Notes: generated by a model not told the origin, from the letters alone. A stretch of 64,000 bases of DNA from Psittacicella melopsittaci (GCF_003585925.1 NZ_NRJH01000013.1:1-64000), one strand, 5' to 3'; counted from the first letter of the stretch, positions 31,595-41,688 are shown. Translations and numbers: made by a program.

Positions 31595-34500
31595 TTATTT
31601 CCAAATGATTTTACGATTCGTAAAGCAGTAAATAGCTCCCATTTTTTGGTAACCATGGAATAGAGAATCCATAGTATTCACACTATTATTATTGTGAGCT
31701 AAGGTTGGAATTGCTAGACGAATACGATCTGGCCAAATATTTAAGAAGTTAGCAAGGTCACTTGCTTGTGCCCCTACTTGATCTAATACTCCTTGTTGTA
31801 CCGCACGGCAAATAGCACTTTTACGCACTAGGTAACATGCTGAAGAAATCGGACGGTATAACGGGAACTCTACCAGTTGTGGTAAATCTGGAGTTGAGAT
31901 ATAACGCCATGAAGATAAGTTAATTACTTTGGCATTATGTAACTCGATTGGATATACCATATCTGAGTAGATTTTTGGATGTAAAAGAGTAATAGCATCT
32001 ATAGGTTCATTAGTTGCTTGCTGTAAAATCCGCGTTAAGCGTACTTGCCAATCTGGACTAAAGACTATGTCATCTTCACAAATAAGAACAAAGTCGTTTT
32101 GGTCGATTGACTCATCATAAAGAGCACTTAGTAACGCTTTACGGTGAGCTAGAGCAGCCCCTATTTCCCTTGGCGTTGCTGGACGGCGGTTAAATAAGAT
32201 GAACTTGTCTTGAGCAAAGTTATCATCAATAACCTTTTCACTTAATTCATCGCCACGTACCCCTTCAATACGCTGTACCGAAGCTACAATTGAGGTTTTT
32301 AGTTGACTAAACATACCTTCCCAACGGTAAAATTGCGTATCTAAGTTAAGTACTTTAACTTTAAGCTGTTGTAAAGTTTGCGGAGTATTACGGTTATTGG
32401 TAATTATCCCTACATCAGCAGCTTGTTGTTCGAGGCGTGGGTAAGCCGCAAACACCGAAGATTTAACCAGATTATCTAACTCTCTTAACTCTTGGAGTTC
32501 GATTTCTTTAATCGACATTCCACGTAAACGAGCATTATCTCGATCTAAGCGTTTTAAGTAATTTTCATAGTCGCTCGAAGGACTAATTTTAACGCCAAGA
32601 TCAAAGTTAACCGTAAGTTTATTTGCTCCTTTACCGCGTTTGCCAGAAATAAAGGCTTCGTTATTGGCTAGTTTACGTTCAACGTAGCGTTGAGCACGAC
32701 GAATTAACGAACGTCCACCAAAGGCAGCTTTTACTCCACTAATGATTTCTTCTTTCGAAGCACTAACTAGAGCTACCCCCAGATTACCTGTACCTGTAAA
32801 ACCAAAGGCTTGAGCAATAGTTGCTTTACCACTCGCTTTGCCTGCACCAAAGTCATCTTGTCCTCCTACTGGATCAAAGCTTTTAACTTTAGCTTTAGCT
32901 GGAGATCCTGAAGCAAAGTCACCTTCAAAGCCAGCTTTACTTGGATTAGCATCAAAGCTTAAAGTTTTAACGGCAACAGCTTTAAACTCCACCGCTTTAA
33001 CTTCTTTTGCTTCTTTAACCTGAGCAACTTCTTTGCCTTTACCTTTAGTTTCTTTGCTTGGGAGTTTTTCCTGTTCGTCGTCATCATCGGAGAATAAACC
33101 AAATTTCCACCAAGCTCCTTTAGATTTACGTGGTTGTTGTGCTACCACCTCTTCTAAAAGTTTTTGGCTAGCTTGATGATCTTCGCCTTCTTGGTCATCA
33201 CGATAGTAAGAAGTAGTTTCTACTTGACGATAACTAGTATGCTCCTCATCTCTCCCAAAGTCAGTATCTAAGAAACCAGTGGTTGTAGTTAAACCCTTTC
33301 TTTCCTCATCACTGTCTTCGAAAAAGCTTGGCAGCATGCTCACACCTGTCTCTGGAGTATTAGCCACTTCGTTAACATTTAAATGATAAGCTTCAGCTTG
33401 TAATACTTTTGCAGGAGTATAACTCGATTTTTTGTGATAAGTAAGAGCAATTTTTGCAACATAATCATCTTGAGTAATTGGTAATTGCGAAATACTTTGC
33501 ATACCAAAATTATGCTCATGTGCCCAAGAAAGTAAGTCAGATACGCTTGGAGTTTGGTATTGTTGGTTAAATACTTGTACTTGTTCCACTACCTGTTCGA
33601 GCGGAAGTTGGCGTACTGGACTTTGAGCTAAGAAAGCTATGCGTTGGTTAGCAGCTACAAGTTGGAGAATTTTACCGATATGCCAATCTGGCTCTTGCCA
33701 AATAGCCGCACTTTGACGGATAAGTCCTTTACTGATTACCCAAGTTTGCGGAATATTGTTAAAGGCAAGACTCTCGTTCCCCATTTGTAAATCTAGAGTA
33801 CGTTGTTGTGGAATAGCTGCCACTGAGTCAAGAATAACTATATCCTCACGAATCTCTTGATGAGCTTGATAGTAAACTAATACTCGCATTAAGAGATCTT
33901 GGTTTACCTTATCTAGTTGCGGACGCACGCGATTGAGGTACTCTTGGTGCAGAGCTAAATTAACTTCAGGATAACGATAACCTGTAGCTAAGAAGTTATA
34001 ACGCGTACTCCAAGGTTCAATAGCTTGTTGTAAAGCCAATAAGTATTGGAACTCTTGGTTAGCTCTATCTAACTCACCTTCAATTAGGTTTTGTAAGGCA
34101 GTTACTTTACTTACAAACGCAGGTACTGGGTCTGTTTGTACCGGAACCAGAATTTGAGCATGGTAAGGACGGGTTAAACCTGCTAAAGGACTAAAGGTGT
34201 TATAGCCCATGAAGTTTAACTCATTACCAGTTAAGCCCGACTCTGTTAAGAACTGGAGTAAGCGATTAGAATCACGAGGCGTAGTGTCATAGTGATACTC
34301 TTGCGCTAAAAGGTTACGGTTAAGGAGTTTAACTCTTTCGCTAATTGGCGTAGTATAAAGTTTAGCGTAATCTAACCAAATACTTAAAGAATCATATTGA
34401 ATATCTTCTTCAATAATTGCCCCGTCCACTTTTTGGTGTTCGATAGCATGATAAGGCGCCACATGATAGTATTTAGCAAAGAGGTAAAGTAAACGTATAC

Positions 34501-37405
34501 CTGGTAGTACTTCAGGAGCAGCATAGTATAAACGTTGTCCTACAGTTACCACACGATAGCCCAGTTCGAGAGCTTTTTGGCGTTCTTCTTTAATGCGTTC
34601 GAGTTCTGCCTGATCAATTTTTGGAGCTTTAATCAGTTGATATGGAAACGGACCATATTTGCGATTGGTAGTTTCAAAAACATGGGAAAGATAACTTTCT
34701 ACTTTAGCCGAAGCTGGAGTAATAAAGTGTTTCATCCCCAGTTCTTGAGCCATTTCCACATATCTTTCCATTGGCATACTAGCAAAATCAGCTTCGCTAT
34801 AAACCTTGTCTTTTTCGAGTTCGCCAGTTAACACTTGCATATTTTGTTTGGCTTGATATGCCGTGCGAATTACCTCATGTTGCGAAGCTTTTAACTCTTC
34901 CCAGAGGTCGGCTGGAACAAAGGCAAATTTTTCGAACTGAATGCTAGGAGACTGATTATTTTCTTTTTGCACTCGTAAAAAGTGCTGTAATTGCTCACGT
35001 TCAAGTAAAGTTAACTGGTTCGTTTGGTTCAGTAACTTAATTAAAGTTGCTTGCGGTTTACCACTCGCTTGTCCAGGAATTACAACCTTAGTACTTGGAT
35101 ATAAGCCAGTCAGAGCATAAGGTTTAGTTACAAAACTCGGCAGGGAGAAAAAGCTTGCCGTTGCTACTTGAGGATAGCTTACTCTATTTCTATCCCAAGC
35201 AGGAATACGAGATTTATTAACTAATTTAAATAAGAAGTTATTAGTATAACCGTCAGCCAGAATTAATGGCACATTAGATTCAATTCCCGTAATGTGCTGT
35301 TTAATTGACTCAGGTTTTACGTGTTGCTCGAGAACCTGTCCTAAGTAGGCGGTTTCAGCCATACTATTATCAACCGTTGCCGCTAAACGTTTTTTATCAC
35401 GTGCTTTTTCTTTGGCATCTTGTTGTTTAATCAGGTCAAGAAGCGATAATTCTTCATTATGCTCGTAGTCTTTTACACTAATTTCTTCTCTTTGGCTTTC
35501 CACATGCGCATGAACTTTATCAGCTTCACGGTCTTTTTGATGAAGCTGTTCAATAGCCTTTTCAATTTTGGCATTTAAATCTTGCCCATGTTGCATGCGG
35601 TCTAATTGACGACGGTTTTTTCGACTGAGACGATTAGTATGCTCGCCTGTTGCCGTTACTGCCGTATTAGCAAACGAAGAAACCTTAGTAATTTGTTCTT
35701 CACTTAAAACTTCATAATCTAACGGCGTACGGAAAGCACGTTCTGCTTGCCCACGCGTTAAGAAGTTATTAATGGTATTAAAGGCTTCGGCTGGTAAATG
35801 TTGGTGCGTATTGGTAATAAAGATGTAATCATCTTCTTTTAAAACATTATTTGCCAGCACTCGCTTGAAAAGCTCTTTAACACTAAAAGTTAACTCTAGT
35901 ACCTCAGGTCCTAAACGACGATATGAGTCCTCAAAGTTATCATCACGGTACTCTAAGTTAAAGTCACGTAAGGTAGTAAGAGGACGTAATACCCAGTTAA
36001 TGTTTTGTGGGGTATTAACTAAAAAGCGTTTGAGTGAGTTATTTTGTTTAACTTCGTAAAAACTTACATAAAAAGCTGGACGCTTATTGTAAATAAAGAT
36101 CTGTTGGGAGTAATTTAAAATTGGTCGGTTAAAACCAATAATGTTTGGATTAACTTTAGCAATTAACGGGAACGAAGCCGACATTGCTTGGAGCATATCC
36201 CAGCTTAATAGAGTTTTTAATTTTGCCCATGCTCTATTAAAACTGTCATTTTCTGAGAAAATCTCTCCCTTAGTTTTAGAATTTTGTTGACTAAACTGAA
36301 TTGCTTTTTGCACATTAAGTGCCTGTGCCTCTGCTTGTTCAGCAAAGTCACTGTCATTGAATTTTCTTGGGGTGTACTCTGGATCTAAAGCATGCAGAGA
36401 ACGTAAATTAAGAATATAGCCAGTTGCTCCTCGTCCTTTCGGGTTAGTCTCACCCAGACGACCGTGCATAAACATAAAGTTTAAGCCAAAGTTTTGTGGA
36501 TCTTTTTGGCTTTGTTCGTTCCACGCCTCAAAAGTTTTTTGCTCAAATGGGGTTACTTTTTCCAGACGACGCCCATTGAAGTGGAACATAAGTTGCTCTT
36601 CAACATTAAGACCTAGACTATTTTTAATATAATCTAGCTCCATAAAGCTACGACTATCACGTTGGAAATAACCCATGTTAATTAAGCCGTAGTTAAAACC
36701 TTTACTACGAGCATAGGTTATAGCCGCATCAACTTTGATTTTCCAATCGGTAGCTAAACTTACAGTTGGCTCGACAATGGTCGCATGCTCATAGATCTCA
36801 GCTTGACCATAAGCTAAGAGCTGTAAGTTAAGTTGGGTTAAACGATAGAGACCATCAAGGGCACTAATAGTTTTAGCGCGTTCATTTGGTACTTGTTTAC
36901 TTAAATAGTCTTCAAGTTCTTGGCGTACACTTGAAGAAAGTAAGTTTAAAACTGCAGGGTGAACGGTCGCATTACGGTCAAATTTATCAAACCCTAAAAT
37001 TTTGTTGAGCAGGTTTAACCCCATTTTTGGGGTAGTTAAAATAAGTTGGAACATCGGAAGTTTTCGTAAATCAACAACTTGAATACGATATAAATCCGGA
37101 TTAGTTAAGACAGGAATAGGGGTTGAAGCGTCTGCTAAGTATTGTGCAAAGTTTTTGCGCAGAGCATCAACATTTATTATTTCCGCAGGATCTTTACCTA
37201 GTAAAGAATCAAACTCTTTTGAAGTTGAACGCGCTTCTGCATCAGGTGGTGCATAAGCCAACTCACTCAAGTCTTGGTGCGGATTAAGACGCGTATAACG
37301 CTCCTTAGTATCGAGAAGCTTTTGGGCATTAATTAAGTAGGAAATTATTTGCGAAAAGCCCACGAAACTAAGCTGGAGACTTTGATTTAAGTATGGATAT
37401 TCCAT
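31595..37405 (-). CDS. 1936-residue multi-module protein with a C-terminal GT25 glycosyltransferase domain
   Basis: The last 270 residues are a complete family-25 glycosyltransferase domain, the type that adds sugars to lipooligosaccharide in Haemophilus and Pasteurella. It has VKVLNLDTQFYRWEGM, then RPATPREIGAALAHRKAL, then the metal-binding block DFVLICEDDIVFSPDW (Glu-Asp-Asp near residue 1776), and an ISSACYLVRKSA segment. Before it comes a Lys/Gly/Ala-rich linker (about 1390-1560). The first 1350 residues contain weaker echoes of the same block: ATIVEPTVSLATDW (about 205), DDYIFITNTHQHLP (about 525), GAIIEEDIQYDSLSIW (about 995) and DIVILDSVAAIP (about 1190), mostly without EDD. So this looks like a chain of decayed modules ending in one live enzyme. 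No signal peptide or membrane helix is seen. It is a single transcription unit. Confidence 0.85.
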   Translation of the reverse strand: MEYPYLNQSLQLSFVGFSQIISYLINAQKLLDTKERYTRLNPHQDLSELAYAPPDAEARSTSKEFDSLLGKDPAEIINVDALRKNFAQYLADASTPIPVLTNPDLYRIQVVDLRKLPMFQLILTTPKMGLNLLNKILGFDKFDRNATVHPAVLNLLSSSVRQELEDYLSKQVPNERAKTISALDGLYRLTQLNLQLLAYGQAEIYEHATIVEPTVSLATDWKIKVDAAITYARSKGFNYGLINMGYFQRDSRSFMELDYIKNSLGLNVEEQLMFHFNGRRLEKVTPFEQKTFEAWNEQSQKDPQNFGLNFMFMHGRLGETNPKGRGATGYILNLRSLHALDPEYTPRKFNDSDFAEQAEAQALNVQKAIQFSQQNSKTKGEIFSENDSFNRAWAKLKTLLSWDMLQAMSASFPLIAKVNPNIIGFNRPILNYSQQIFIYNKRPAFYVSFYEVKQNNSLKRFLVNTPQNINWVLRPLTTLRDFNLEYRDDNFEDSYRRLGPEVLELTFSVKELFKRVLANNVLKEDDYIFITNTHQHLPAEAFNTINNFLTRGQAERAFRTPLDYEVLSEEQITKVSSFANTAVTATGEHTNRLSRKNRRQLDRMQHGQDLNAKIEKAIEQLHQKDREADKVHAHVESQREEISVKDYEHNEELSLLDLIKQQDAKEKARDKKRLAATVDNSMAETAYLGQVLEQHVKPESIKQHITGIESNVPLILADGYTNNFLFKLVNKSRIPAWDRNRVSYPQVATASFFSLPSFVTKPYALTGLYPSTKVVIPGQASGKPQATLIKLLNQTNQLTLLEREQLQHFLRVQKENNQSPSIQFEKFAFVPADLWEELKASQHEVIRTAYQAKQNMQVLTGELEKDKVYSEADFASMPMERYVEMAQELGMKHFITPASAKVESYLSHVFETTNRKYGPFPYQLIKAPKIDQAELERIKEERQKALELGYRVVTVGQRLYYAAPEVLPGIRLLYLFAKYYHVAPYHAIEHQKVDGAIIEEDIQYDSLSIWLDYAKLYTTPISERVKLLNRNLLAQEYHYDTTPRDSNRLLQFLTESGLTGNELNFMGYNTFSPLAGLTRPYHAQILVPVQTDPVPAFVSKVTALQNLIEGELDRANQEFQYLLALQQAIEPWSTRYNFLATGYRYPEVNLALHQEYLNRVRPQLDKVNQDLLMRVLVYYQAHQEIREDIVILDSVAAIPQQRTLDLQMGNESLAFNNIPQTWVISKGLIRQSAAIWQEPDWHIGKILQLVAANQRIAFLAQSPVRQLPLEQVVEQVQVFNQQYQTPSVSDLLSWAHEHNFGMQSISQLPITQDDYVAKIALTYHKKSSYTPAKVLQAEAYHLNVNEVANTPETGVSMLPSFFEDSDEERKGLTTTTGFLDTDFGRDEEHTSYRQVETTSYYRDDQEGEDHQASQKLLEEVVAQQPRKSKGAWWKFGLFSDDDDEQEKLPSKETKGKGKEVAQVKEAKEVKAVEFKAVAVKTLSFDANPSKAGFEGDFASGSPAKAKVKSFDPVGGQDDFGAGKASGKATIAQAFGFTGTGNLGVALVSASKEEIISGVKAAFGGRSLIRRAQRYVERKLANNEAFISGKRGKGANKLTVNFDLGVKISPSSDYENYLKRLDRDNARLRGMSIKEIELQELRELDNLVKSSVFAAYPRLEQQAADVGIITNNRNTPQTLQQLKVKVLNLDTQFYRWEGMFSQLKTSIVASVQRIEGVRGDELSEKVIDDNFAQDKFILFNRRPATPREIGAALAHRKALLSALYDESIDQNDFVLICEDDIVFSPDWQVRLTRILQQATNEPIDAITLLHPKIYSDMVYPIELHNAKVINLSSWRYISTPDLPQLVEFPLYRPISSACYLVRKSAICRAVQQGVLDQVGAQASDLANFLNIWPDRIRLAIPTLAHNNNSVNTMDSLFHGYQKMGAIYCFTNRKIIWK

Positions 37406-37699
37406 AATAATATTCGGGCAATTATATTATTTATACTATTTTTCTTAGTCTTGTTGTAAAACTAAGTAAAAAGAGCCTAAGGCATTATCTTTTATTATAA
37501 AGTAAATGCCCCATTTGTGCCTAAGATAGTTAAATAAAAAAGTCAAGAATGCTTAAATAGCTTTATACCTTGCTAATTAATAAGTATTAAAAAGCAAAGT
37601 TAAAGCTAGAGGTAAATTAATACTTAAGTTATTTACTCAAGTATATTAATAAAACTCCTTTATTTATTAGACGTGTTTATAAAGAAAAAGTTTTATTAT

Positions 37700-38404
37700 C
37701 TACTCGGGGTTCTCTTGAAATTCGGGAATTAAATAGTCTTGGCTAAAATCAGCTGGAGACTCAAACTCTAACCATTGCCCCGTTTGCGGATGAGCAAAAC
37801 CTAAATGCCCTGCATGCAGGCAAAGTCTAAAGTAAGGAGCTGACTTATAGTACTGATCGTAAAACTTATCCCCCACAATGGCATGCCCTAAGCTTTGCAT
37901 ATGCACGCGCAATTGATGGGAGCGACCTGTATGAGGCGTTAGCTTTACTAGAGTTAAGTTTAAATAAGGATCACGTTGTAAAACCGTGCACTCGGTTAAA
38001 GAGTACTTACCTGTGTCCGTGTAATCTATGCGTTGACGCGGACGTAGAGGCCAGTCACAACCTAGAGGGCGTTCAATATACTGGTGCTCTTTAGCAACCA
38101 AACCTCTTACTATGGCATAATAGGCTTTACTAGTTTTACGTTCCCGAAATTGCTTTTTGAGTTCGGAATCAGCAAGCTTAGATACAGCAAGGACAAGAAT
38201 TCCCGAAGTTGCCATATCTAAACGGTGGACTGCCTCGACAAACTCATACTTTTGTTGTAGACGGGTAACCACACTATCTTGTAAACGCTCATCGACCCCA
38301 GGAACTGATAACAAGCCATAAGGCTTGTTAACTACCACTAGATGCTCATCGGCATAAAGAATTTCCATGGGTACATGAGCAGTATTGTATGCTTGTAAAG
38401 TCAT
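37700..38404 (-). CDS. rluA: RluA-type pseudouridine synthase
   Basis: The 234-residue protein follows E. coli RluA closely in order and length (219): ILYADEHLVVVNKPYGLLSVPG, the catalytic motif AVHRLDMATSG with Asp63, KQFRERKTSKAYYA, LGCDWPLRPRQ, and TGRSHQLRVHMQSLGHAIVGD. RluA converts a uridine in 23S rRNA (746) and in several tRNAs (32) to pseudouridine. No S4 domain precedes the catalytic part, which separates RluA from RluC/RluD. It is divergent from lpxK, with about 60 bp between start codons. Confidence 0.92.
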   Translation of the reverse strand: MTLQAYNTAHVPMEILYADEHLVVVNKPYGLLSVPGVDERLQDSVVTRLQQKYEFVEAVHRLDMATSGILVLAVSKLADSELKKQFRERKTSKAYYAIVRGLVAKEHQYIERPLGCDWPLRPRQRIDYTDTGKYSLTECTVLQRDPYLNLTLVKLTPHTGRSHQLRVHMQSLGHAIVGDKFYDQYYKSAPYFRLCLHAGHLGFAHPQTGQWLEFESPADFSQDYLIPEFQENPE

Positions 38405-38412
38405 AAACCTTG

Positions 38413-38418
38413 TATAAT
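38413..38418 (+). promoter_or_regulatory. -10 box upstream of lpxK
   Basis: TATAAT 45 bp before the lpxK ATG, in the short divergent spacer shared with rluA. The -35 would lie inside the rluA start region and is weak. Confidence 0.4.
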
Positions 38419-38463
38419 ATATAGAGAATTTCTTTTTATCTTTATTATATCATTTTAACCTCT

Positions 38464-40671
38464 ATGAAATTTTGGTATAAACCTAAAGTCAGCTTTCTGG
38501 CAGCACTTCTTTGGCCTCTAAGTTTACTTTATAAAAAAATTGTTTACCGCAAATATCAAAAGGACTTAGCTTCGCTTAGCAAACCCAATTCTTTGGCACA
38601 TAAGCTAAATATTCCTGTGATAGTTGTAGGTAATCTAACCGTTGGTGGTACAGGTAAAACACCAATGGTACGCTTTCTTTTTCGTTATTTACATGTAATG
38701 GGATTTAAAGTGGGGGTTATTAGCCGAGGTTACGGCGGTAACTATAAAGGGGTACATCATGTGCAAGCGAGCGATGAGCCTGGGCTCGTAGGCGATGAAG
38801 TAGCTATGCAATATGCCTATTGCCAACGTCAAGGTCTAGATAATATTGAGTTTGTGGTAGCACGCCAACGTATTCAAGCGGCCTTAAAAGCTCAAGAACT
38901 CGGCTGTAACTTTATTATTTCCGATGATGGTTTACAACACTATTGTTTACCGCGTCATTTAGAAATTGCCGTAATTGGTCCGCTTGGCTTAGGGAATAAA
39001 CTCTTTATTCCTGCTGGTCCATTAAGAGAAGAGGTAAAACGCTTACGCAAAGTAGACTTTGTGATAAATAACTCCAGTGATCCTAAATTTGGCAGCTATA
39101 CCATGAGTTATCGTTATCTGGGCTTTCTTGCCGTAAAAGATATAAGTACTTCGCGTTCGCCTGCTTTTAATCTTGAACAAATCCTTTCTTACTGGAATGA
39201 CTTTTTACAACAAAAGTCACCGCAAAACCTAATTATTTGGCAAGAGTATTTAAAACGTCATCCAGCGTTCATTAGTACTCTAGCTACCCGTTATGAAGGT
39301 TGTACTTATCAAAGTCGCCAAGATTATTTAGCAGCTCAGTTTAATCGTCCGGATCAAGTGCTAGCTTTTGATTCTTTACAAAAGGACTCAGCTCCTACTT
39401 ATGCTCCTAATGAAGGCAAAGTAAGTGAAGAGAAAATAAATCCTAATAGCTATAATCAAGTTACAGCACAAACTACTGCCGAAACAGCAAAAAGCATTAA
39501 TAAAGTCGCTGATGCTGAGCTAGATCCCGATGATCCACTTTTACTCTCTAAAATCGAAGAGCATGTGCACCTCTTATCTAAAGAGCAACTTAATAAAATC
39601 GCTCACAAAATGGCAGATAAAGCCAGTGATGAGGAAAAAGAAGGAAACTTTTTTACTGAGGCACGCCATAAACTGGCGCATGAGTTAAATAAAATGGTCG
39701 GAGTTGAGGTGCATAATCAACCCGCTCCTTTTGTTAACTATGCTCAAGAGCTAGAAGCGACGCAAGACCTCGATAACAAGGATGAATTTGCTCAAGCGCA
39801 AGAAGATGAAGTTAAAGAGGCTGAACAAGCTAGCCAAGCAAATGGTGCACAAACTCATCAAGCAACCTCAGTGGAGGCAAGCCAAGCAACGACAACTGAG
39901 GCTGGACAAGCAACCTCAGAAGAACAAGCAGTAGACACGAGCGCTCTAGTTGCAAAAATTGACCAACTGGCAAGCCAAAGTGTACCTAATCCAACTCATG
40001 ATCCAATTATGGACAACTTTGTTGGAGATGCCCAAGAGCTCTTTACCTCGGTACCAAAACAACAAGAAGTAAAAGAACAACTAAAAAATCTGGTAAAACA
40101 AGCTAAAACTAATCCTGAAACAACTAGCGTAACCGTAAAACAAGCTAAGGTTTTAGAAAAAGTTCAACAAAGCTTAACTTCAGATCAACCCAATCATTTT
40201 GCTAATTCAGAAGAGTTTCTCGAGTTTATCGATAAGCAACTTGATCCTGGCGTTCTTTCCTATAAATATCTTTTAGCTAAATCGCGTTCGCTCATTTCTA
40301 CCGAACATGTGTTGGTTGAATGTATGCAAGCAGTGTTCCCTAAAGTAGCAGCTCTATGTGCTATAGGTTACCCAGAAGGGTTTAGAAAAACCTTAACCGA
40401 TATGGGCTTTACGGTTGAACACCTTTTTGCCTTCCCTGATCACTATGAATTTAAGCAAGAAGATATAGACAAGCTCCTTAACGAACATCCTGAACTAAGT
40501 GAAATACCTTTAATGGTAACCGAAAAGGATGCAATAAAACTGCAATATCTTGATCTTCCGCCTCTAACTTTCTTTATTGAGCGCGAAGGTTATTTTGCTG
40601 AACACACTAGATGGCTCGAAAGCCTCAAAAATCGCCTAATTAGCATTTATACTAGCGGAGTAGACAACTAA
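38464..40671 (+). CDS. lpxK: tetraacyldisaccharide 4'-kinase with a large internal insertion
   Basis: LpxK phosphorylates the 4' position of the lipid A disaccharide at the inner membrane. The N-terminal 235 residues are canonical: a hydrophobic N-terminus, VGNLTVGGTGKTP (P-loop, about 56-68), VISRGYGG, VGDEVAMQY, FIISDDGLQHY and LGNKLFIPAGPLREE. The family's C-terminal part returns at CAIGYPEGFRKTL (about 628) with PLMVTEKDAIKL and the final segment. In between lie about 380 extra residues, mostly acidic Gln/Glu/Ala/Thr-rich sequence with ATSVEASQATTTEAGQAT-like repeats. Total 735 residues against about 330 usually. The stop overlaps the next start by one base (TAATG), so lpxK and the following kdsB fusion are coupled. 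Confidence 0.92.
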   Translation: MKFWYKPKVSFLAALLWPLSLLYKKIVYRKYQKDLASLSKPNSLAHKLNIPVIVVGNLTVGGTGKTPMVRFLFRYLHVMGFKVGVISRGYGGNYKGVHHVQASDEPGLVGDEVAMQYAYCQRQGLDNIEFVVARQRIQAALKAQELGCNFIISDDGLQHYCLPRHLEIAVIGPLGLGNKLFIPAGPLREEVKRLRKVDFVINNSSDPKFGSYTMSYRYLGFLAVKDISTSRSPAFNLEQILSYWNDFLQQKSPQNLIIWQEYLKRHPAFISTLATRYEGCTYQSRQDYLAAQFNRPDQVLAFDSLQKDSAPTYAPNEGKVSEEKINPNSYNQVTAQTTAETAKSINKVADAELDPDDPLLLSKIEEHVHLLSKEQLNKIAHKMADKASDEEKEGNFFTEARHKLAHELNKMVGVEVHNQPAPFVNYAQELEATQDLDNKDEFAQAQEDEVKEAEQASQANGAQTHQATSVEASQATTTEAGQATSEEQAVDTSALVAKIDQLASQSVPNPTHDPIMDNFVGDAQELFTSVPKQQEVKEQLKNLVKQAKTNPETTSVTVKQAKVLEKVQQSLTSDQPNHFANSEEFLEFIDKQLDPGVLSYKYLLAKSRSLISTEHVLVECMQAVFPKVAALCAIGYPEGFRKTLTDMGFTVEHLFAFPDHYEFKQEDIDKLLNEHPELSEIPLMVTEKDAIKLQYLDLPPLTFFIEREGYFAEHTRWLESLKNRLISIYTSGVDN

Positions 40672-41672
40672 TGAATAGAAAACCTCTTGAAGGCTTAGTA
40701 TGTCCGATTACTAAACAACCTTTATACCGTTTAGATGAACATCATGTAGCCACAGCTGATCAAAGTCATGTGTATCTTGTGGAAAATGGTATTTTTCGTT
40801 TAAAATCTAGTCAACATCACTATCGCATAGTTATTCCATCTCGTTTAGCTTCAACGCGTTTACCAAATAAACCTCTAGCTAAAATTGATGAGTGGAATCT
40901 AATCAATACCGTAGTTTACTCGGCATTACAAACTGGCTTAGATGTAATAGTTGCTACTGACTCAGATTTAATTGAGCAGGCAGTAAATGAGTTTACGGCA
41001 CAACATCAATTAGGCGATCGTGTCCAAGTAGTTTTAACCGATTCGAGCTTAGAAAATGGTACCGAGCGTATTGCTCAGGCTATAGATAAACTTGAGCTTA
41101 GCGATGATGAAATTATTGTTAATGTGCAAGGGGATGAACCATTTTTCAATCCAGAGATTTTAAATGATTTAGTGGCTCACTTTGTTGAAGCTGAAACAAA
41201 AAATCCGAGCATTAAAATGGCAACTATTGGGCAATTAGCTCATCCTGAAGATGTAACTTCCCCTAACGCCGTTAAAGTAGTTACGGATAAATATGGTTTA
41301 GCTCTCTACTTCTCGCGTAACCCAATTCCTTATCCACGTTCGGTAGCCCAAGAACAAATTAAATATATTAAACACGCTGGGGTATATGTTTACCGTGCTA
41401 AATTTGTACGTGAGTATAAAGCTTTAGCTATGACACCATTAGCAACTGCTGAATCCCTTGAACAATTAAAAGTTTTAGAGCATGGCTATAAAATTGCTTT
41501 AATGATGATTCAAGGACGTGGTTTTGTGGGTGTAGATACAGCTCAAGACCTCGAGCAAGCGCAAAAGATTAAAGCTCAATACTGGCAAACAGCTCCAGGT
41601 TCGCCTCAAGCTCCAGATCAAGAATCTTACCGTAAATTCTTAGCTAGCTTTGGCAGTAAATACTTAGATTAA
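40671..41672 (+). CDS. kdsB: YcaR-KdsB fusion: CMP-Kdo synthetase with an N-terminal Trm112-like segment
   Basis: From about residue 50 this is KdsB, which activates Kdo to CMP-Kdo for addition to lipid A. It has RIVIPSRLASTRLPNKPL, DVIVATDSD, NGTERIAQAI, IIVNVQGDEPFF (metal and nucleotide site) and the C-terminal GVDTAQDLEQA. The first 50 residues (LEGLVCPITKQPLYRLDEH ... VENGIFRL) resemble YcaR, the small Trm112-like protein encoded between lpxK and kdsB in E. coli. Here the ycaR stop is gone and the two are one protein. Only one cysteine of the usual CPxC remains, so zinc binding is unlikely. It overlaps lpxK by one base and ends at a strong terminator. Confidence 0.92.
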   Translation: MNRKPLEGLVCPITKQPLYRLDEHHVATADQSHVYLVENGIFRLKSSQHHYRIVIPSRLASTRLPNKPLAKIDEWNLINTVVYSALQTGLDVIVATDSDLIEQAVNEFTAQHQLGDRVQVVLTDSSLENGTERIAQAIDKLELSDDEIIVNVQGDEPFFNPEILNDLVAHFVEAETKNPSIKMATIGQLAHPEDVTSPNAVKVVTDKYGLALYFSRNPIPYPRSVAQEQIKYIKHAGVYVYRAKFVREYKALAMTPLATAESLEQLKVLEHGYKIALMMIQGRGFVGVDTAQDLEQAQKIKAQYWQTAPGSPQAPDQESYRKFLASFGSKYLD

Positions 41673-41688
41673 AAAGTTTACTTTTTTC

